A stretch of 64,000 bases of DNA, taken from JAWKMZ01 sp041391965. Lineage in GTDB: Bacteria > Bacteroidota > Bacteroidia > Flavobacteriales > Flavobacteriaceae. The stretch covers positions 1-64,000 of the forward strand of contig JAWKMZ010000005.1 in NCBI GenBank assembly GCA_041391965.1. Direction: 5' to 3'. The first letter of the stretch is position 1; each line of letters begins with the position of its first letter. This document shows positions 1-7,635 of the stretch, in pieces. The position numbers were made by a program, and so were the translations under genes. Below the pieces are notes generated by a model. The model was not told the origin of the DNA. It saw nothing but the letters and a program-made list of their open reading frames with translations, and ran no database searches.

Positions 1-285
1 TTTTGAAGTCTTCCTTTTTAAAAAATTGTACATTAATATTTCTTTTAAAATCATCAGAGACGATGATAAATATTTTCAGTTTAAGATTACTTATCTATTC
101 TCTTTTTCGAATTTTTAAAATGCTACATACTTTTAATTTCAACTATTGCTTAATATCTTAGCTTATTAAAATTATATCCTATACAAAAAAGCAAATAATA
201 GCAACTTATTAATTTATAGCCTATAAGCTAAACTCCGTAATCCTAATAATGAATCTTACATAAAATAATTATACCTATATATATA
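1..285. other. Upstream intergenic stretch without a recognisable gene
   Basis: Very AT-rich DNA before the thrS promoter. I see no open frame of useful length on either strand that continues to the window edge, no tRNA cloverleaf and no clear terminator. It is probably the spacer to a gene outside the window. Confidence 0.6.
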
Positions 286-316
286 TTGTATGTGTGTATT
301 TATACTATTATCTTTG
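286..316 (+). promoter_or_regulatory. Promoter of the thrS-infC-rpmI-rplT operon
   Basis: TTG at 286-288 and TATCTTTG at 309-316 are separated by 20 bp. This matches the Bacteroidetes primary sigma consensus (TTG, 19-21 bp, TAnnTTTG). It predicts a short leader of about 20 nt before the thrS ATG, which leaves no room for a T-box or operator hairpin. Confidence 0.7.
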
Positions 317-340
317 CACACTTAAATTTAGTTTTAAATT

Positions 341-2284
341 ATGATTGACATAAAACTACCCGACGGAAGTACAAAGCAGTTTGAAAAAGGAGTGACTCCT
401 ATGGATGTTGCAAAAAGTATTAGTGAAGGATTGGCCAGAAATGTAATTTCGGCAGATTTTAATGGTACAACCATTGAAACCAATACCGCTTTAACCACCA
501 ATGGTTCATTAGTGCTTTTTACATGGAATCATCCTGAAGGAAAAAAAGCCTTCTGGCATTCTACTGCTCATGTATTAGCTCAAGCGTTGGAAGAATTATA
601 CCCTGGCGTTAAGCTTTCCATTGGTCCTGCCATTGAAAATGGGTTTTATTATGATGTGGATTTTGGTGAGCAATCTATTTCCGAAAAAGATTTTAAGGCT
701 ATTGAAGATAAAATGCTTGAAATATCAAGAGGAAAACATGATTTTAAAATGCGTTCTGTTTCTAAAGCAGATGCATTGTCCTTATATAAATCTCAAAACA
801 ACGAATATAAAGTTGAGTTGATTGAGAATTTAGAAGATGGTACCATTACCTTTTGTGACCATTCAACATTTACCGATTTATGCCGAGGTGGCCATATTCC
901 AAATACAGGAATTATCAAAGCCGTAAAATTACTTTCTGTTGCAGGTGCTTATTGGAGAGGTGATGAAAAGAACAAACAATTAACACGCGTTTATGGTATA
1001 TCCTTTCCTAAACAGAAAGAATTAACTGAATATTTAGAACTTTTAGAAGAAGCTAAAAAACGTGACCATAGAAAATTAGGCAAAGAACTCGAACTATTTA
1101 CATTCTCATCTAAAGTTGGACAAGGTCTGCCATTATGGTTGCCAAAAGGTGCTGCTTTACGCGAGCGTTTAGAAAATTTTCTTAAAAAAGCACAAAAGAA
1201 AGCAGGTTATGAAATGGTAGTAACACCGCATATCGGTCAAAAAGAACTCTATGTTACTTCTGGACATTATGCCAAATATGGTGCTGATAGCTTTCAACCA
1301 ATTCACACACCAGCTGAAGGGGAAGAATTTTTATTAAAACCAATGAACTGTCCGCACCATTGCGAAATTTATAACACCAAACCTTTTTCATATAAAGAAT
1401 TGCCAAAACGCTATGCCGAATTTGGAACGGTTTATCGTTATGAACAAAGTGGTGAACTCCACGGTTTAACTCGCGTTAGAGGTTTTACTCAAGATGATGC
1501 TCATATTTTTTGTACACCAGACCAATTAGATAAAGAATTTAAAAATGTTATCGATTTGGTGTTGTATGTATTTGGTTCTTTAGGATTTGAAAACTTTAAA
1601 GCACAAGTGTCTTTAAGAGATCCTGAAAATCCAGAAAAATATATTGGTAGCGATGAAAATTGGAAAAAAGCAGAAGCTGCCATCCTTAATGCTGCTATTG
1701 ATAAAGGATTAGATTATGTTGTTGAAACTGGTGAAGCCGCTTTTTATGGTCCAAAATTGGACTTTATGGTAAAAGATGCCTTAGGCAGAAATTGGCAATT
1801 AGGCACCATACAAGTTGATTATAATTTACCAGAACGTTTTGATTTAAGCTATAAAGGCGCTGATAATGAGCTTCATAGACCAGTTATGATTCATCGTGCC
1901 CCTTTTGGAAGCATGGAACGCTTTGTTGCTATTTTGTTAGAACATACAGGTGGAAATTTTCCATTATGGCTCATGCCAACACAAGCAATTGTTTTGTCAA
2001 TTAGTGAGAAATATGAAAAATACGCTGAAAAAGTTTTAAATTTGCTAGAAAATAACGAAATTCGCGCCCTCGCAGATCATAGAAATGAGACCATAGGCAA
2101 GAAAATTAGAGAAGCAGAAATGCAGAAAATCCCCTATATGATTATTGTTGGAGAGAATGAAGAGAGTGAAAATATGATATCTGTACGTCAACATGGTGGC
2201 GAAGATTTAGGCATGATTAGTGTAGAAAATTTTTCCAAAATTGTTGAAACAGAAATAAATAAGACATTAAAAACCTTTAAATAG
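341..2284 (+). CDS. thrS: Threonine--tRNA ligase
   Basis: Charges tRNA-Thr with threonine in the cytoplasm. The 647 residues have the full bacterial layout: an N-terminal TGS domain (about 1-60), an editing domain with an HxxxH-type motif (HSTAH near residue 73), the class II catalytic core with the zinc-binding MNCPHH motif near residue 335 and motif 3 (GSMERF) near residue 523, and a C-terminal anticodon-binding domain. The length is normal. It is first in the operon with infC, rpmI and rplT, a widely conserved order, with 32 nt between its stop and the proposed infC start. The ATG is placed just after a good TAnnTTTG promoter. Confidence 0.97.
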   Translation: MIDIKLPDGSTKQFEKGVTPMDVAKSISEGLARNVISADFNGTTIETNTALTTNGSLVLFTWNHPEGKKAFWHSTAHVLAQALEELYPGVKLSIGPAIENGFYYDVDFGEQSISEKDFKAIEDKMLEISRGKHDFKMRSVSKADALSLYKSQNNEYKVELIENLEDGTITFCDHSTFTDLCRGGHIPNTGIIKAVKLLSVAGAYWRGDEKNKQLTRVYGISFPKQKELTEYLELLEEAKKRDHRKLGKELELFTFSSKVGQGLPLWLPKGAALRERLENFLKKAQKKAGYEMVVTPHIGQKELYVTSGHYAKYGADSFQPIHTPAEGEEFLLKPMNCPHHCEIYNTKPFSYKELPKRYAEFGTVYRYEQSGELHGLTRVRGFTQDDAHIFCTPDQLDKEFKNVIDLVLYVFGSLGFENFKAQVSLRDPENPEKYIGSDENWKKAEAAILNAAIDKGLDYVVETGEAAFYGPKLDFMVKDALGRNWQLGTIQVDYNLPERFDLSYKGADNELHRPVMIHRAPFGSMERFVAILLEHTGGNFPLWLMPTQAIVLSISEKYEKYAEKVLNLLENNEIRALADHRNETIGKKIREAEMQKIPYMIIVGENEESENMISVRQHGGEDLGMISVENFSKIVETEINKTLKTFK

Positions 2285-2316
2285 CAAAAAATAAGTTTAA
2301 CTAAAATTATATAGCC

Positions 2317-2871
2317 ATAGCAATACGTAAAAACAAAGGTAGCTTTCAAAAAACAACCAAAGAAGAGCAGCATAAAATTAATTCAAGCATCAGAGTTGAC
2401 AAAGTAAGACTTGTTGGTGATAATGTTGAACCAGGTATTTATTCAACCAAAGATGCAAGAGCACTTGCTGAAGAGCAAGGAGTTGATCTTGTTGAAATAT
2501 CTCCAAAAGCTGATCCACCAGTTTGTAAAGTTATGGACTATAAAAAGTTTCTTTACGAACAAAAAAAACGTGAAAAAGCTTTAAAAGCCAAAGCTACAAA
2601 GGTAGTCGTTAAAGAAATTCGATTTGGACCTCAAACAGATGACCATGATTACGAATTTAAAAAGAAACATGCTGAAAAGTTCTTAAAAGAAGGTGCTAAA
2701 TTAAAAGCATTTGTATTTTTTAAAGGACGTTCTATCGTATTTAAAGAGCAAGGGCAAATTTTATTATTAAAGTTAGCTCAAGATTTAGAAGAATACGGCA
2801 AAGTAGAACAAATGCCAAGATTAGAAGGGAAGCGAATGACCATGTTTATTGCTCCAAAAAAAGCAAAATAA
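2317..2871 (+). CDS. infC: Translation initiation factor IF-3 (probable AUA start)
   Basis: IF-3 binds the 30S subunit and checks the start codon and initiator tRNA. The first ATG in this frame is at 2533, which would remove the whole N-terminal domain. The frame is open upstream to a TAA at 2302, and its translation carries the normal N-domain, including VRLVGDNVEPGIY and LVEISPKADPPVCKVMDYKK. The N-terminus that fits the family (MAIR-K) begins at the ATA at 2317; ATA codons at 2311 and 2323 are alternatives. This gives 184 residues, normal for the family. Rare AUU/AUA starts are the known basis of IF-3 autoregulation, so the codon is probably functional. The C-domain ends in a lysine-rich tail (APKKAK). 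Confidence 0.9.
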   Translation: MAIRKNKGSFQKTTKEEQHKINSSIRVDKVRLVGDNVEPGIYSTKDARALAEEQGVDLVEISPKADPPVCKVMDYKKFLYEQKKREKALKAKATKVVVKEIRFGPQTDDHDYEFKKKHAEKFLKEGAKLKAFVFFKGRSIVFKEQGQILLLKLAQDLEEYGKVEQMPRLEGKRMTMFIAPKKAK

Positions 2872-2907
2872 ACCAAAAAAGGAGACGGTTTACACAAAAT
2901 TAAAAAC

Positions 2908-2925
2908 TACTGAACCATTTCAGTA
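2908..2925 (+). promoter_or_regulatory. Hairpin in the infC-rpmI gap
   Basis: A perfect 7-bp stem TACTGAA/TTCAGTA with a CCAT loop lies about 40 nt before the rpmI start. No T-run follows, so it is not a simple terminator. It may affect processing or ribosomal-protein feedback; that role is inference. rpmI itself has an unusually good AGGAG sequence a few bases before its ATG. Confidence 0.3.
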
Positions 2926-2967
2926 TATAAGATAATAAGCGAAACGAAAATTAAAAATTAGGAGAAC

Positions 2968-3165
2968 ATGCCGAAAATGAAAACCAAATCAAGTGCCAAA
3001 AAACGTTTTAAACTAACTGGCACTGGTAAGATTAAAAGAAAGCACGCTTTTAAAAGTCATATTTTGACTAAAAAATCTAAAAAGCGTAAACTCGCTTTGA
3101 CTCATGATACAACAGTACATGCCTCAGACGAGAATAATGTTAAAATCATGTTGCGTTTAAAGTAA
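2968..3165 (+). CDS. rpmI: 50S ribosomal protein L35
   Basis: Small basic large-subunit protein of 65 residues. It begins MPKMKTKSSAKKRFK with the family's K/R-rich pattern and the central HILTKKSKKRK segment. Length and sequence are typical of L35. It lies between infC and rplT as in most bacteria. An AGGAG Shine-Dalgarno-like sequence precedes the ATG, which is notable because most genes in this window lack one. Confidence 0.96.
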   Translation: MPKMKTKSSAKKRFKLTGTGKIKRKHAFKSHILTKKSKKRKLALTHDTTVHASDENNVKIMLRLK

Positions 3166-3207
3166 CATCTTTTTAATTGGTTAAAACAAATTTATAAACC
3201 CTGGAGT

Positions 3208-3286
3208 TAGGCAAATGCTTATTGATTGTAGATATTTTGATTTACAATTTATAAGAACAAATAAAGTGTCAATTATAGACCGCCTA
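3208..3286 (+). promoter_or_regulatory. Possible structured leader in the rpmI-rplT gap
   Basis: The 142-nt gap between rpmI and rplT is long for such tightly coupled genes. TAGGC at 3208-3212 can pair with GCCTA at 3282-3286. Inside lies a 9-bp hairpin (ATTGTAGAT at 3225-3233, ATTTACAAT at 3240-3248, one G-U pair, 6-nt loop). L20 is known to repress its own operon through mRNA structures in other phyla. A similar role here is only inferred, since the pairings are AU-rich and weak. Confidence 0.3.
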
Positions 3287-3307
3287 CTACAAAAAAACAA
3301 TTAAGAA

Positions 3308-3655
3308 ATGCCAAGATCAGTAAATTCAGTAGCAAAAAGAGCCAGAAGAAAAAAGGTTCTTAAGCAAGCAAAAGGTTACTTTGGACGTCGTAAAAACGTT
3401 TGGACAGTAGCAAAAAATGCGGTTGATAAAGCGATGTTATATTCGTACAGAGACCGTAGAAACAAAAAAAGATCATTCCGTAGTTTATGGATAACGCGTA
3501 TTAATGCTGCAGCCAGATTGCACGGAATGTCATATTCAAAATTTATGGGTGGTGTAAAAGCTAACAATATCGAATTGAACCGTAAGGTACTTGCAGATTT
3601 AGCTGTAAACAATCCAGAAGCTTTTGAAGCCATTGCAAAAAAAGTAAAAAAATAG
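3308..3655 (+). CDS. rplT: 50S ribosomal protein L20
   Basis: Large-subunit protein needed for early 50S assembly. The 115 residues start MPRSVNSVAKRARRKK and include GYFGRRKNVW and the LWITRINAAAR motif, all typical of L20. It is the last gene of the thrS operon and is followed by a strong intrinsic terminator. Confidence 0.97.
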   Translation: MPRSVNSVAKRARRKKVLKQAKGYFGRRKNVWTVAKNAVDKAMLYSYRDRRNKKRSFRSLWITRINAAARLHGMSYSKFMGGVKANNIELNRKVLADLAVNNPEAFEAIAKKVKK

Positions 3656-3690
3656 GCGTTTCGCCAAATAATAACATCATTTCGCTTATA

Positions 3691-3727
3691 AAAAATCCGG
3701 TTCTTAATGGAATCGGATTTTTTTTTT
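3691..3727 (+). terminator. Rho-independent terminator of the thrS-rplT operon
   Basis: An A-rich AATCCG arm at 3694-3699 pairs with CGGATT at 3714-3719 across a 14-nt loop, followed by a run of ten T (3718-3727). It lies between rplT and the convergent gene that ends at 3843. The A-run on the left arm lets it work in both directions. Confidence 0.8.
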
Positions 3728-3842
3728 GCGTTAAGGATAGCAGTGAAAATCCTTTTTTCTATTTTGAAAAAAGATTGAAACGTATAGCCTGACGTGCTTA
3801 CACCATAGAGTGTAAGCGCGTAACGCCCTTAAATAGTAAAAA

Positions 3843-5102
3843 TTAGGTTTTTTGCTTTTTCTTTTTGGCTGCTGGAAATAGCACATTGTTTAATATCAAA
3901 CGATAGCCTGGTGAGTTTGGATGCAGTTCGAGTTCTGTTTTTGGGTCGCCAACTTTGTGTGTGTAATCTTCAGGATCATGGCCTCCATAAAAGGTAAAAA
4001 AGCCTTTGCCTTTGATGCCATGGATGTATTTGGCTTCGCCATTGGTTTTGTTTTCGCCCATAATTAGGACGTTGGACTTTATTTCGTCACGAGTAAATGA
4101 GGTGGTTTGCCCCATAAAACCTTTAACTAATGCGGTATGATTTTGACACAACATGGAAGGAATTGGATCCCATTTTGCTGAAAAATCCATCAAGGTAAAG
4201 TAATCAGTCGTTGGTGGAATTTGGCGTTTATTGGTCATATCAATGGACGAAAATTCATAAACATTTGGGTTGCGTTCTAAAATAAAATCCTTGAAAGCAA
4301 AGGTTTTGTTGTAATCTATTTTGCTTTGATAGTTAGGATCGCTTGGGTCGCCATCAAACATAGGTTCACAAATATCAACACCTTCAGCAGATAGTGCAAT
4401 ATCAAAACTATCGGTTGCGCTACACATGGCAAACATAAAACCGCCTCCAACAACGTAGTCTCTGATTTTTAATGCGACAGCCAGTTTTTCTTGAGATACT
4501 TTGCTGTATCCTAATTTTGTTGCCAAAGCTTCGGCTTGTTTTTTTTCTTCAATATACCATGCTGCTGATTTGTAACTTCTGTAAAATTTACCGTATTGAC
4601 CTGTAAAATCTTCGTGGTGCAAATGCAACCAATCATAAAGCAACAAGCCATCATTGAGTACTTCTTCATCATAAATAACATCATACGGAATTTCGGCATA
4701 GGTCAATACCATGGTTACTGCATCATCCCAAGGCAAGTTTCCTTTTGGAGAATATACTGCAATTTTTGGTGCTTTTTCTAAAACAACTGCTTCCATATTT
4801 TGTGATGGACTACTGATGAGCTCTAAAATTTCTTCTGCTTTTGAATTGGAGATGACTTCATAAGAAACACCTCTTATTTGGCATTCTTGTTCTATATCAA
4901 CAGCATCTGGCAGTAAAAAAGAACCACCTCTGTAATTAAGCAACCACTTGACTTTTAGTTGCTTTTCTAAAGTCCAATAGGTAATTCCGTAGGCTTTTAA
5001 ATGATTTTTTTGTCCATCGGCATCCATAGGAATAAGGATGTATGATGCAAAGGTGTTTGCAGAAACAAAAAGGAAACATATGATTATGACTATCTTTTTC
5101 AA
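3843..5102 (-). CDS. Exported amidotransferase-fold protein, often labelled asparagine synthetase B
   Basis: A 419-residue protein with an N-terminal signal peptide (about 1-19, ending TFAS), so it acts in the periplasm or at the outer surface. The middle contains GGGFMFAMCSATDSFDIAL near residue 215, which resembles the nucleophile turn of class I glutamine-amidotransferase-like folds. Similar flavobacterial proteins are commonly annotated as asparagine synthetase B, but I see neither the N-terminal cysteine glutaminase nor the SGGxDSS PP-loop of real AsnB. The catalytic role is unknown. It ends in a lysine-rich tail (AAKKKKQKT). It is convergent with rplT, and a MarR-type gene lies upstream on the same strand. 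Confidence 0.65.
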   Translation of the reverse strand: MKKIVIIICFLFVSANTFASYILIPMDADGQKNHLKAYGITYWTLEKQLKVKWLLNYRGGSFLLPDAVDIEQECQIRGVSYEVISNSKAEEILELISSPSQNMEAVVLEKAPKIAVYSPKGNLPWDDAVTMVLTYAEIPYDVIYDEEVLNDGLLLYDWLHLHHEDFTGQYGKFYRSYKSAAWYIEEKKQAEALATKLGYSKVSQEKLAVALKIRDYVVGGGFMFAMCSATDSFDIALSAEGVDICEPMFDGDPSDPNYQSKIDYNKTFAFKDFILERNPNVYEFSSIDMTNKRQIPPTTDYFTLMDFSAKWDPIPSMLCQNHTALVKGFMGQTTSFTRDEIKSNVLIMGENKTNGEAKYIHGIKGKGFFTFYGGHDPEDYTHKVGDPKTELELHPNSPGYRLILNNVLFPAAKKKKQKT

Positions 5103-5188
5103 AATCAGAAATATAAATTCGCAAACGGAAAGATACTCAAAAATTGTCCCTCAGTAAACAGTTTTAAGTGAATTTTATGATTGCTTCC

Positions 5189-5794
5189 TTAACTTGTGGG
5201 TTCAAATTCTGGGCAATCGACTCTAATTTCTTTGGTTTGCAATGGCTTGTTTAAAAAATTGCAAAAGTGTTCGCCTTTGATTTTATCATAATATTTGCAC
5301 GAAAAACACATGCGTTGCACACTTAAATTGCCAGATTTATTTAGACCATACATCAAATCGGTTATGGCTTTATACATCACTTCAAGATTTTCAATAGCAG
5401 TTTGGTCTAAAATATTTTGGATGGGTTTTGCAAAATTTTCGGTTTTTAAAACTATGTTTTTGCCTTTTTCTGATAAAATTATAGTGTAACTTCTACTATC
5501 TGAAGACGAGTTATCTTTATCAATAAGTTGTTTTAAACTCAATGCTTTTACTGCATCGCTAATGGTTGGTTTTGTAACGTTAAACTCTTGTGCTAAGTGG
5601 CTTACATTACAATACGCTTCTTTATGATGTGCTACAAAAATTAAAATTTGAATTTGAATAGGACTCAACCCATTGGCTTTTGCGTGTTCCCATAATAACA
5701 CCTTAAAAGCTTCAGATATACGCTCAAGTCCAACCACAATCTTACCTGTTAAATTGGTTTGTTGCGTTTTTAGATTAAATACACTGTTTTCCAT
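5189..5794 (-). CDS. MarR-family regulator with C-terminal four-cysteine tail
   Basis: A 201-residue cytoplasmic repressor-like protein. A winged helix-turn-helix occupies about 30-140 (VSHLAQEFNVTKPTISDAVKAL is the HTH). A short C-terminal extension has four cysteines: C163 and C166 (CFSC), C178 and C194 (DCPE). The spacing suggests a metal, Fe-S or disulfide sensor; this is inference. Its promoter carries the palindrome TTAGGCATCCTAA, and the same operator stands before the next two genes upstream (DUF2024 and thioredoxin-like). That points to autoregulation plus control of these neighbours. Confidence 0.85.
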   Translation of the reverse strand: MENSVFNLKTQQTNLTGKIVVGLERISEAFKVLLWEHAKANGLSPIQIQILIFVAHHKEAYCNVSHLAQEFNVTKPTISDAVKALSLKQLIDKDNSSSDSRSYTIILSEKGKNIVLKTENFAKPIQNILDQTAIENLEVMYKAITDLMYGLNKSGNLSVQRMCFSCKYYDKIKGEHFCNFLNKPLQTKEIRVDCPEFEPTS

Positions 5795-5815
5795 AAGGAA
5801 TTATTAAGGATGACG

Positions 5816-5847
5816 CTAAGTTAGGCATCCTAATGATTGTTTTCAAA
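5816..5847 (-). promoter_or_regulatory. Promoter and operator of the MarR-type gene
   Basis: On the minus strand TTTG (5847-5844) and TAACTTAG (5823-5816) are 20 bp apart, a near-consensus Bacteroidetes promoter. A perfect palindrome TTAGG-CAT-CCTAA at 5821-5833 overlaps the start of the -7 box and the spacer, the expected place for an autorepressor site. Confidence 0.6.
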
Positions 5848-5849
5848 TG

Positions 5850-6113
5850 TTAATTGCAATTTTGCATTTCAATAATATAAAACCCTTTTTGATTGATACT
5901 GTCTTCTATTTCTTGAGTGGCTTGTTCTATATGGCAAAATTGACATTCTTTAGCACTCAAGCCTCCATATTTAAACGGTTTTTCTTTAAGATACGCTTTG
6001 CCATAAGCAAACACTTTGTCTGCTTCTACAATAGTTGCTGGCACTAAAATATCAAAGTGCATTACTTTACCATCATTACGTTGCACATAAGTGTCCCAAA
6101 CAGATACTTTCAT
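5850..6113 (-). CDS. DUF2024 family protein
   Basis: A small soluble protein of 87 residues starting MKVSVWDTYVQR. It matches the DUF2024 family as I know it, which has no assigned reaction. It contains a CQFCH motif (C57, C60) and a further C86, so it may bind a metal or take part in thiol chemistry. There is no signal peptide. It lies between the MarR-type gene and the thioredoxin-like gene, and its upstream region carries two operator copies. The shared control suggests a common stress response; the inducer is unknown. Confidence 0.8.
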   Translation of the reverse strand: MKVSVWDTYVQRNDGKVMHFDILVPATIVEADKVFAYGKAYLKEKPFKYGGLSAKECQFCHIEQATQEIEDSINQKGFYIIEMQNCN

Positions 6114-6128
6114 AATTACATATTTTTT

Positions 6129-6168
6129 TAAAGTTAGGATTTCTATATTAATTAATAGGAATCCTAAC
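6129..6168 (-). promoter_or_regulatory. Tandem operators before the DUF2024 gene
   Basis: TTAGGATTTCTAT (6134-6146) and ATAGGAATCCTAA (6155-6167) are two copies of the TTAGGnnTCCTAA-like site with starts 21 bp apart, two helical turns. Their outer arms form a perfect inverted repeat GTTAGGAT (6133-6140) / ATCCTAAC (6161-6168). A possible -7 box TAACTTTA on the minus strand (6136-6129) overlaps the proximal operator by three bases, the same geometry as at the MarR promoter. No good -33 TTG is visible. Confidence 0.55.
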
Positions 6169-6183
6169 TTTCAGATTTAAAAA

Positions 6184-6417
6184 TTACCCTTTTACATCAG
6201 CCATTGAAGCACCAAAATTGATGTGCAATACATTGCCGTTTGGTGTCACTAATGCAGGCACTGACTGTACACCTGCTCTTTCGGCTTGTGGAATTCTTGA
6301 TTTTTCTTCTCCAAGATTGACAACTTCAACATTTGATGCACCAACCAAATTAATAATGTCATGTTCTGCGCTCAGGCAAACTGAACATCCTGCGTGATAA
6401 AAAATTGATTTACCCAT
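6184..6417 (-). CDS. Small thioredoxin/glutaredoxin-like protein
   Basis: A 77-residue minimal thioredoxin fold with a CSVC active site (C11, C14) close to the N-terminus and a predicted cis-proline P54 in QSVPALV. It has no signal peptide, so it should act as a cytoplasmic thiol-disulfide exchanger. It is shorter than thioredoxin (about 105) and closer to the size of NrdH or glutaredoxin-like proteins. Its promoter is the best of the three in this group and holds an operator between the -33 and -7 boxes, implying tight repression. Electron donor and substrate are unknown. Confidence 0.75.
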   Translation of the reverse strand: MGKSIFYHAGCSVCLSAEHDIINLVGASNVEVVNLGEEKSRIPQAERAGVQSVPALVTPNGNVLHINFGASMADVKG

Positions 6418-6452
6418 TTTAATAGATTTTAATTATTTGCAAAATTGCAATA

Positions 6453-6483
6453 CAAATATAGTAAGGATTCCTAACTAAACAAA
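6453..6483 (-). promoter_or_regulatory. Promoter and operator of the thioredoxin-like gene
   Basis: On the minus strand TTTG (6483-6480), a 19-bp spacer and TATATTTG (6460-6453) form a consensus Bacteroidetes promoter. The operator lies in the spacer: TAAGGATTCCTAA at 6462-6474, i.e. TTAGGAATCCTTA on the coding strand. It matches 12 of 13 positions of the MarR-type palindrome. Confidence 0.7.
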
Positions 6484-6519
6484 TTATTTTTGAAACTATG
6501 GTATTTTGACATTAATAAA

Positions 6520-7545
6520 TTATTTAAAAGGCGATGCAGAAATTAAATTAGCAACAACTTGAGTATTAGAAAATTGTTCTAAAATTATTTTGATAAAAAC
6601 GGTTAAAGGAATGGCCATAATCATACCTGGAATTCCCCAAATAAATCCCCAAAACATAAGCATAACTAAAACTGTGATAATATTGATAGCAAAAGATTTT
6701 CCCATAAAAATAGGCTCTAAAATTGCCCCAAAAACAACTTGAACCATTGAGATGCACAAGATAAAAAAGAACAGTGTGCTCATCAATTCAATTTCTACAA
6801 AAGCAAAAATGGCCAGCAAAATAACTGAAATAAAAGATCCAATCATTTGCACAAAATTAATGACAAAAGCAAAAAGTCCCCAAAAAATGGGAAAACTCAC
6901 ATCAAAAAGCACACAAACCAAACCTATTCCAATCCCTGTGCCTAAACTCACTAAAAATTTTACTTTGATAAATTTTATAAGGTCTTTTTCTATTTTTCTA
7001 AAGGTTTTAACTGAGGTATGCTTTTGTTTTAAAATAGTCACATTCATCAGTTTTTGAACATTAATGGATTCTGCCAACCAAAGCACTGTAAAAAATGCGG
7101 TCATTAAAGTCATGCTCAAAAAACGACTTACAAATCCAAAAGCCGAACCTATGCTATCTTTTTGAATAAAATGTGTAAACATATTGCCTCTTTTTGGGAT
7201 AGAAACACCAAAAAAACTTTCTAAAGACTGAATCAAAATGACTAATTTATCTTCTGCTTTTGAGAAAAAAGTAGCATCCGAAGCCATAATTTGTTTACTC
7301 GATATATGTACCAACTCTGCTATAATTACCAAACCACCAATAATAAGTAATACTACACAAATAATACTTATAAGTTTAGGAACATTGCGTTTGCCTAACC
7401 ATCGCATCATTGGTAAAAACAATAAAGCAATAAACATAGAAAACACTAATGGAATAAAAATAAAAGATAAAATTTTTAGTAAATAGAACACTAATGGGAT
7501 AACTATAACTAACAATAGTAAGTTGGTGGTACGTATTTTGTCCAT
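6520..7545 (-). CDS. AI-2E family transporter (PerM/TqsA-type membrane protein)
   Basis: A 341-residue polytopic inner-membrane protein with about eight hydrophobic segments: two pairs at the N-terminus, a soluble stretch near 80-145, and a C-terminal group containing the family-typical GAILEPIFMGKS motif near residue 276. The family includes the quorum-signal exporter TqsA, but most members have unknown substrates, so the name should not be read as AI-2 transport. It lies downstream of dnaB with a 90-nt gap. Confidence 0.85.
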   Translation of the reverse strand: MDKIRTTNLLLLVIVIPLVFYLLKILSFIFIPLVFSMFIALLFLPMMRWLGKRNVPKLISIICVVLLIIGGLVIIAELVHISSKQIMASDATFFSKAEDKLVILIQSLESFFGVSIPKRGNMFTHFIQKDSIGSAFGFVSRFLSMTLMTAFFTVLWLAESINVQKLMNVTILKQKHTSVKTFRKIEKDLIKFIKVKFLVSLGTGIGIGLVCVLFDVSFPIFWGLFAFVINFVQMIGSFISVILLAIFAFVEIELMSTLFFFILCISMVQVVFGAILEPIFMGKSFAINIITVLVMLMFWGFIWGIPGMIMAIPLTVFIKIILEQFSNTQVVANLISASPFK

Positions 7546-7635
7546 AAATTTAAAATTCTTTAAGATAGCGTGTAAAGATAATTTAAAACGCTAATCATTG
7601 AAGCCTAAATAACTATTGTTCGTGTTAAATTTTAA

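Noticed and set aside
2533..2871. Short IF-3 gene starting at ATG 2533
   Set aside because: It would lack the N-domain, which is encoded in the same frame upstream with no stop. The ATG is an internal methionine of the VCKVMDY motif.
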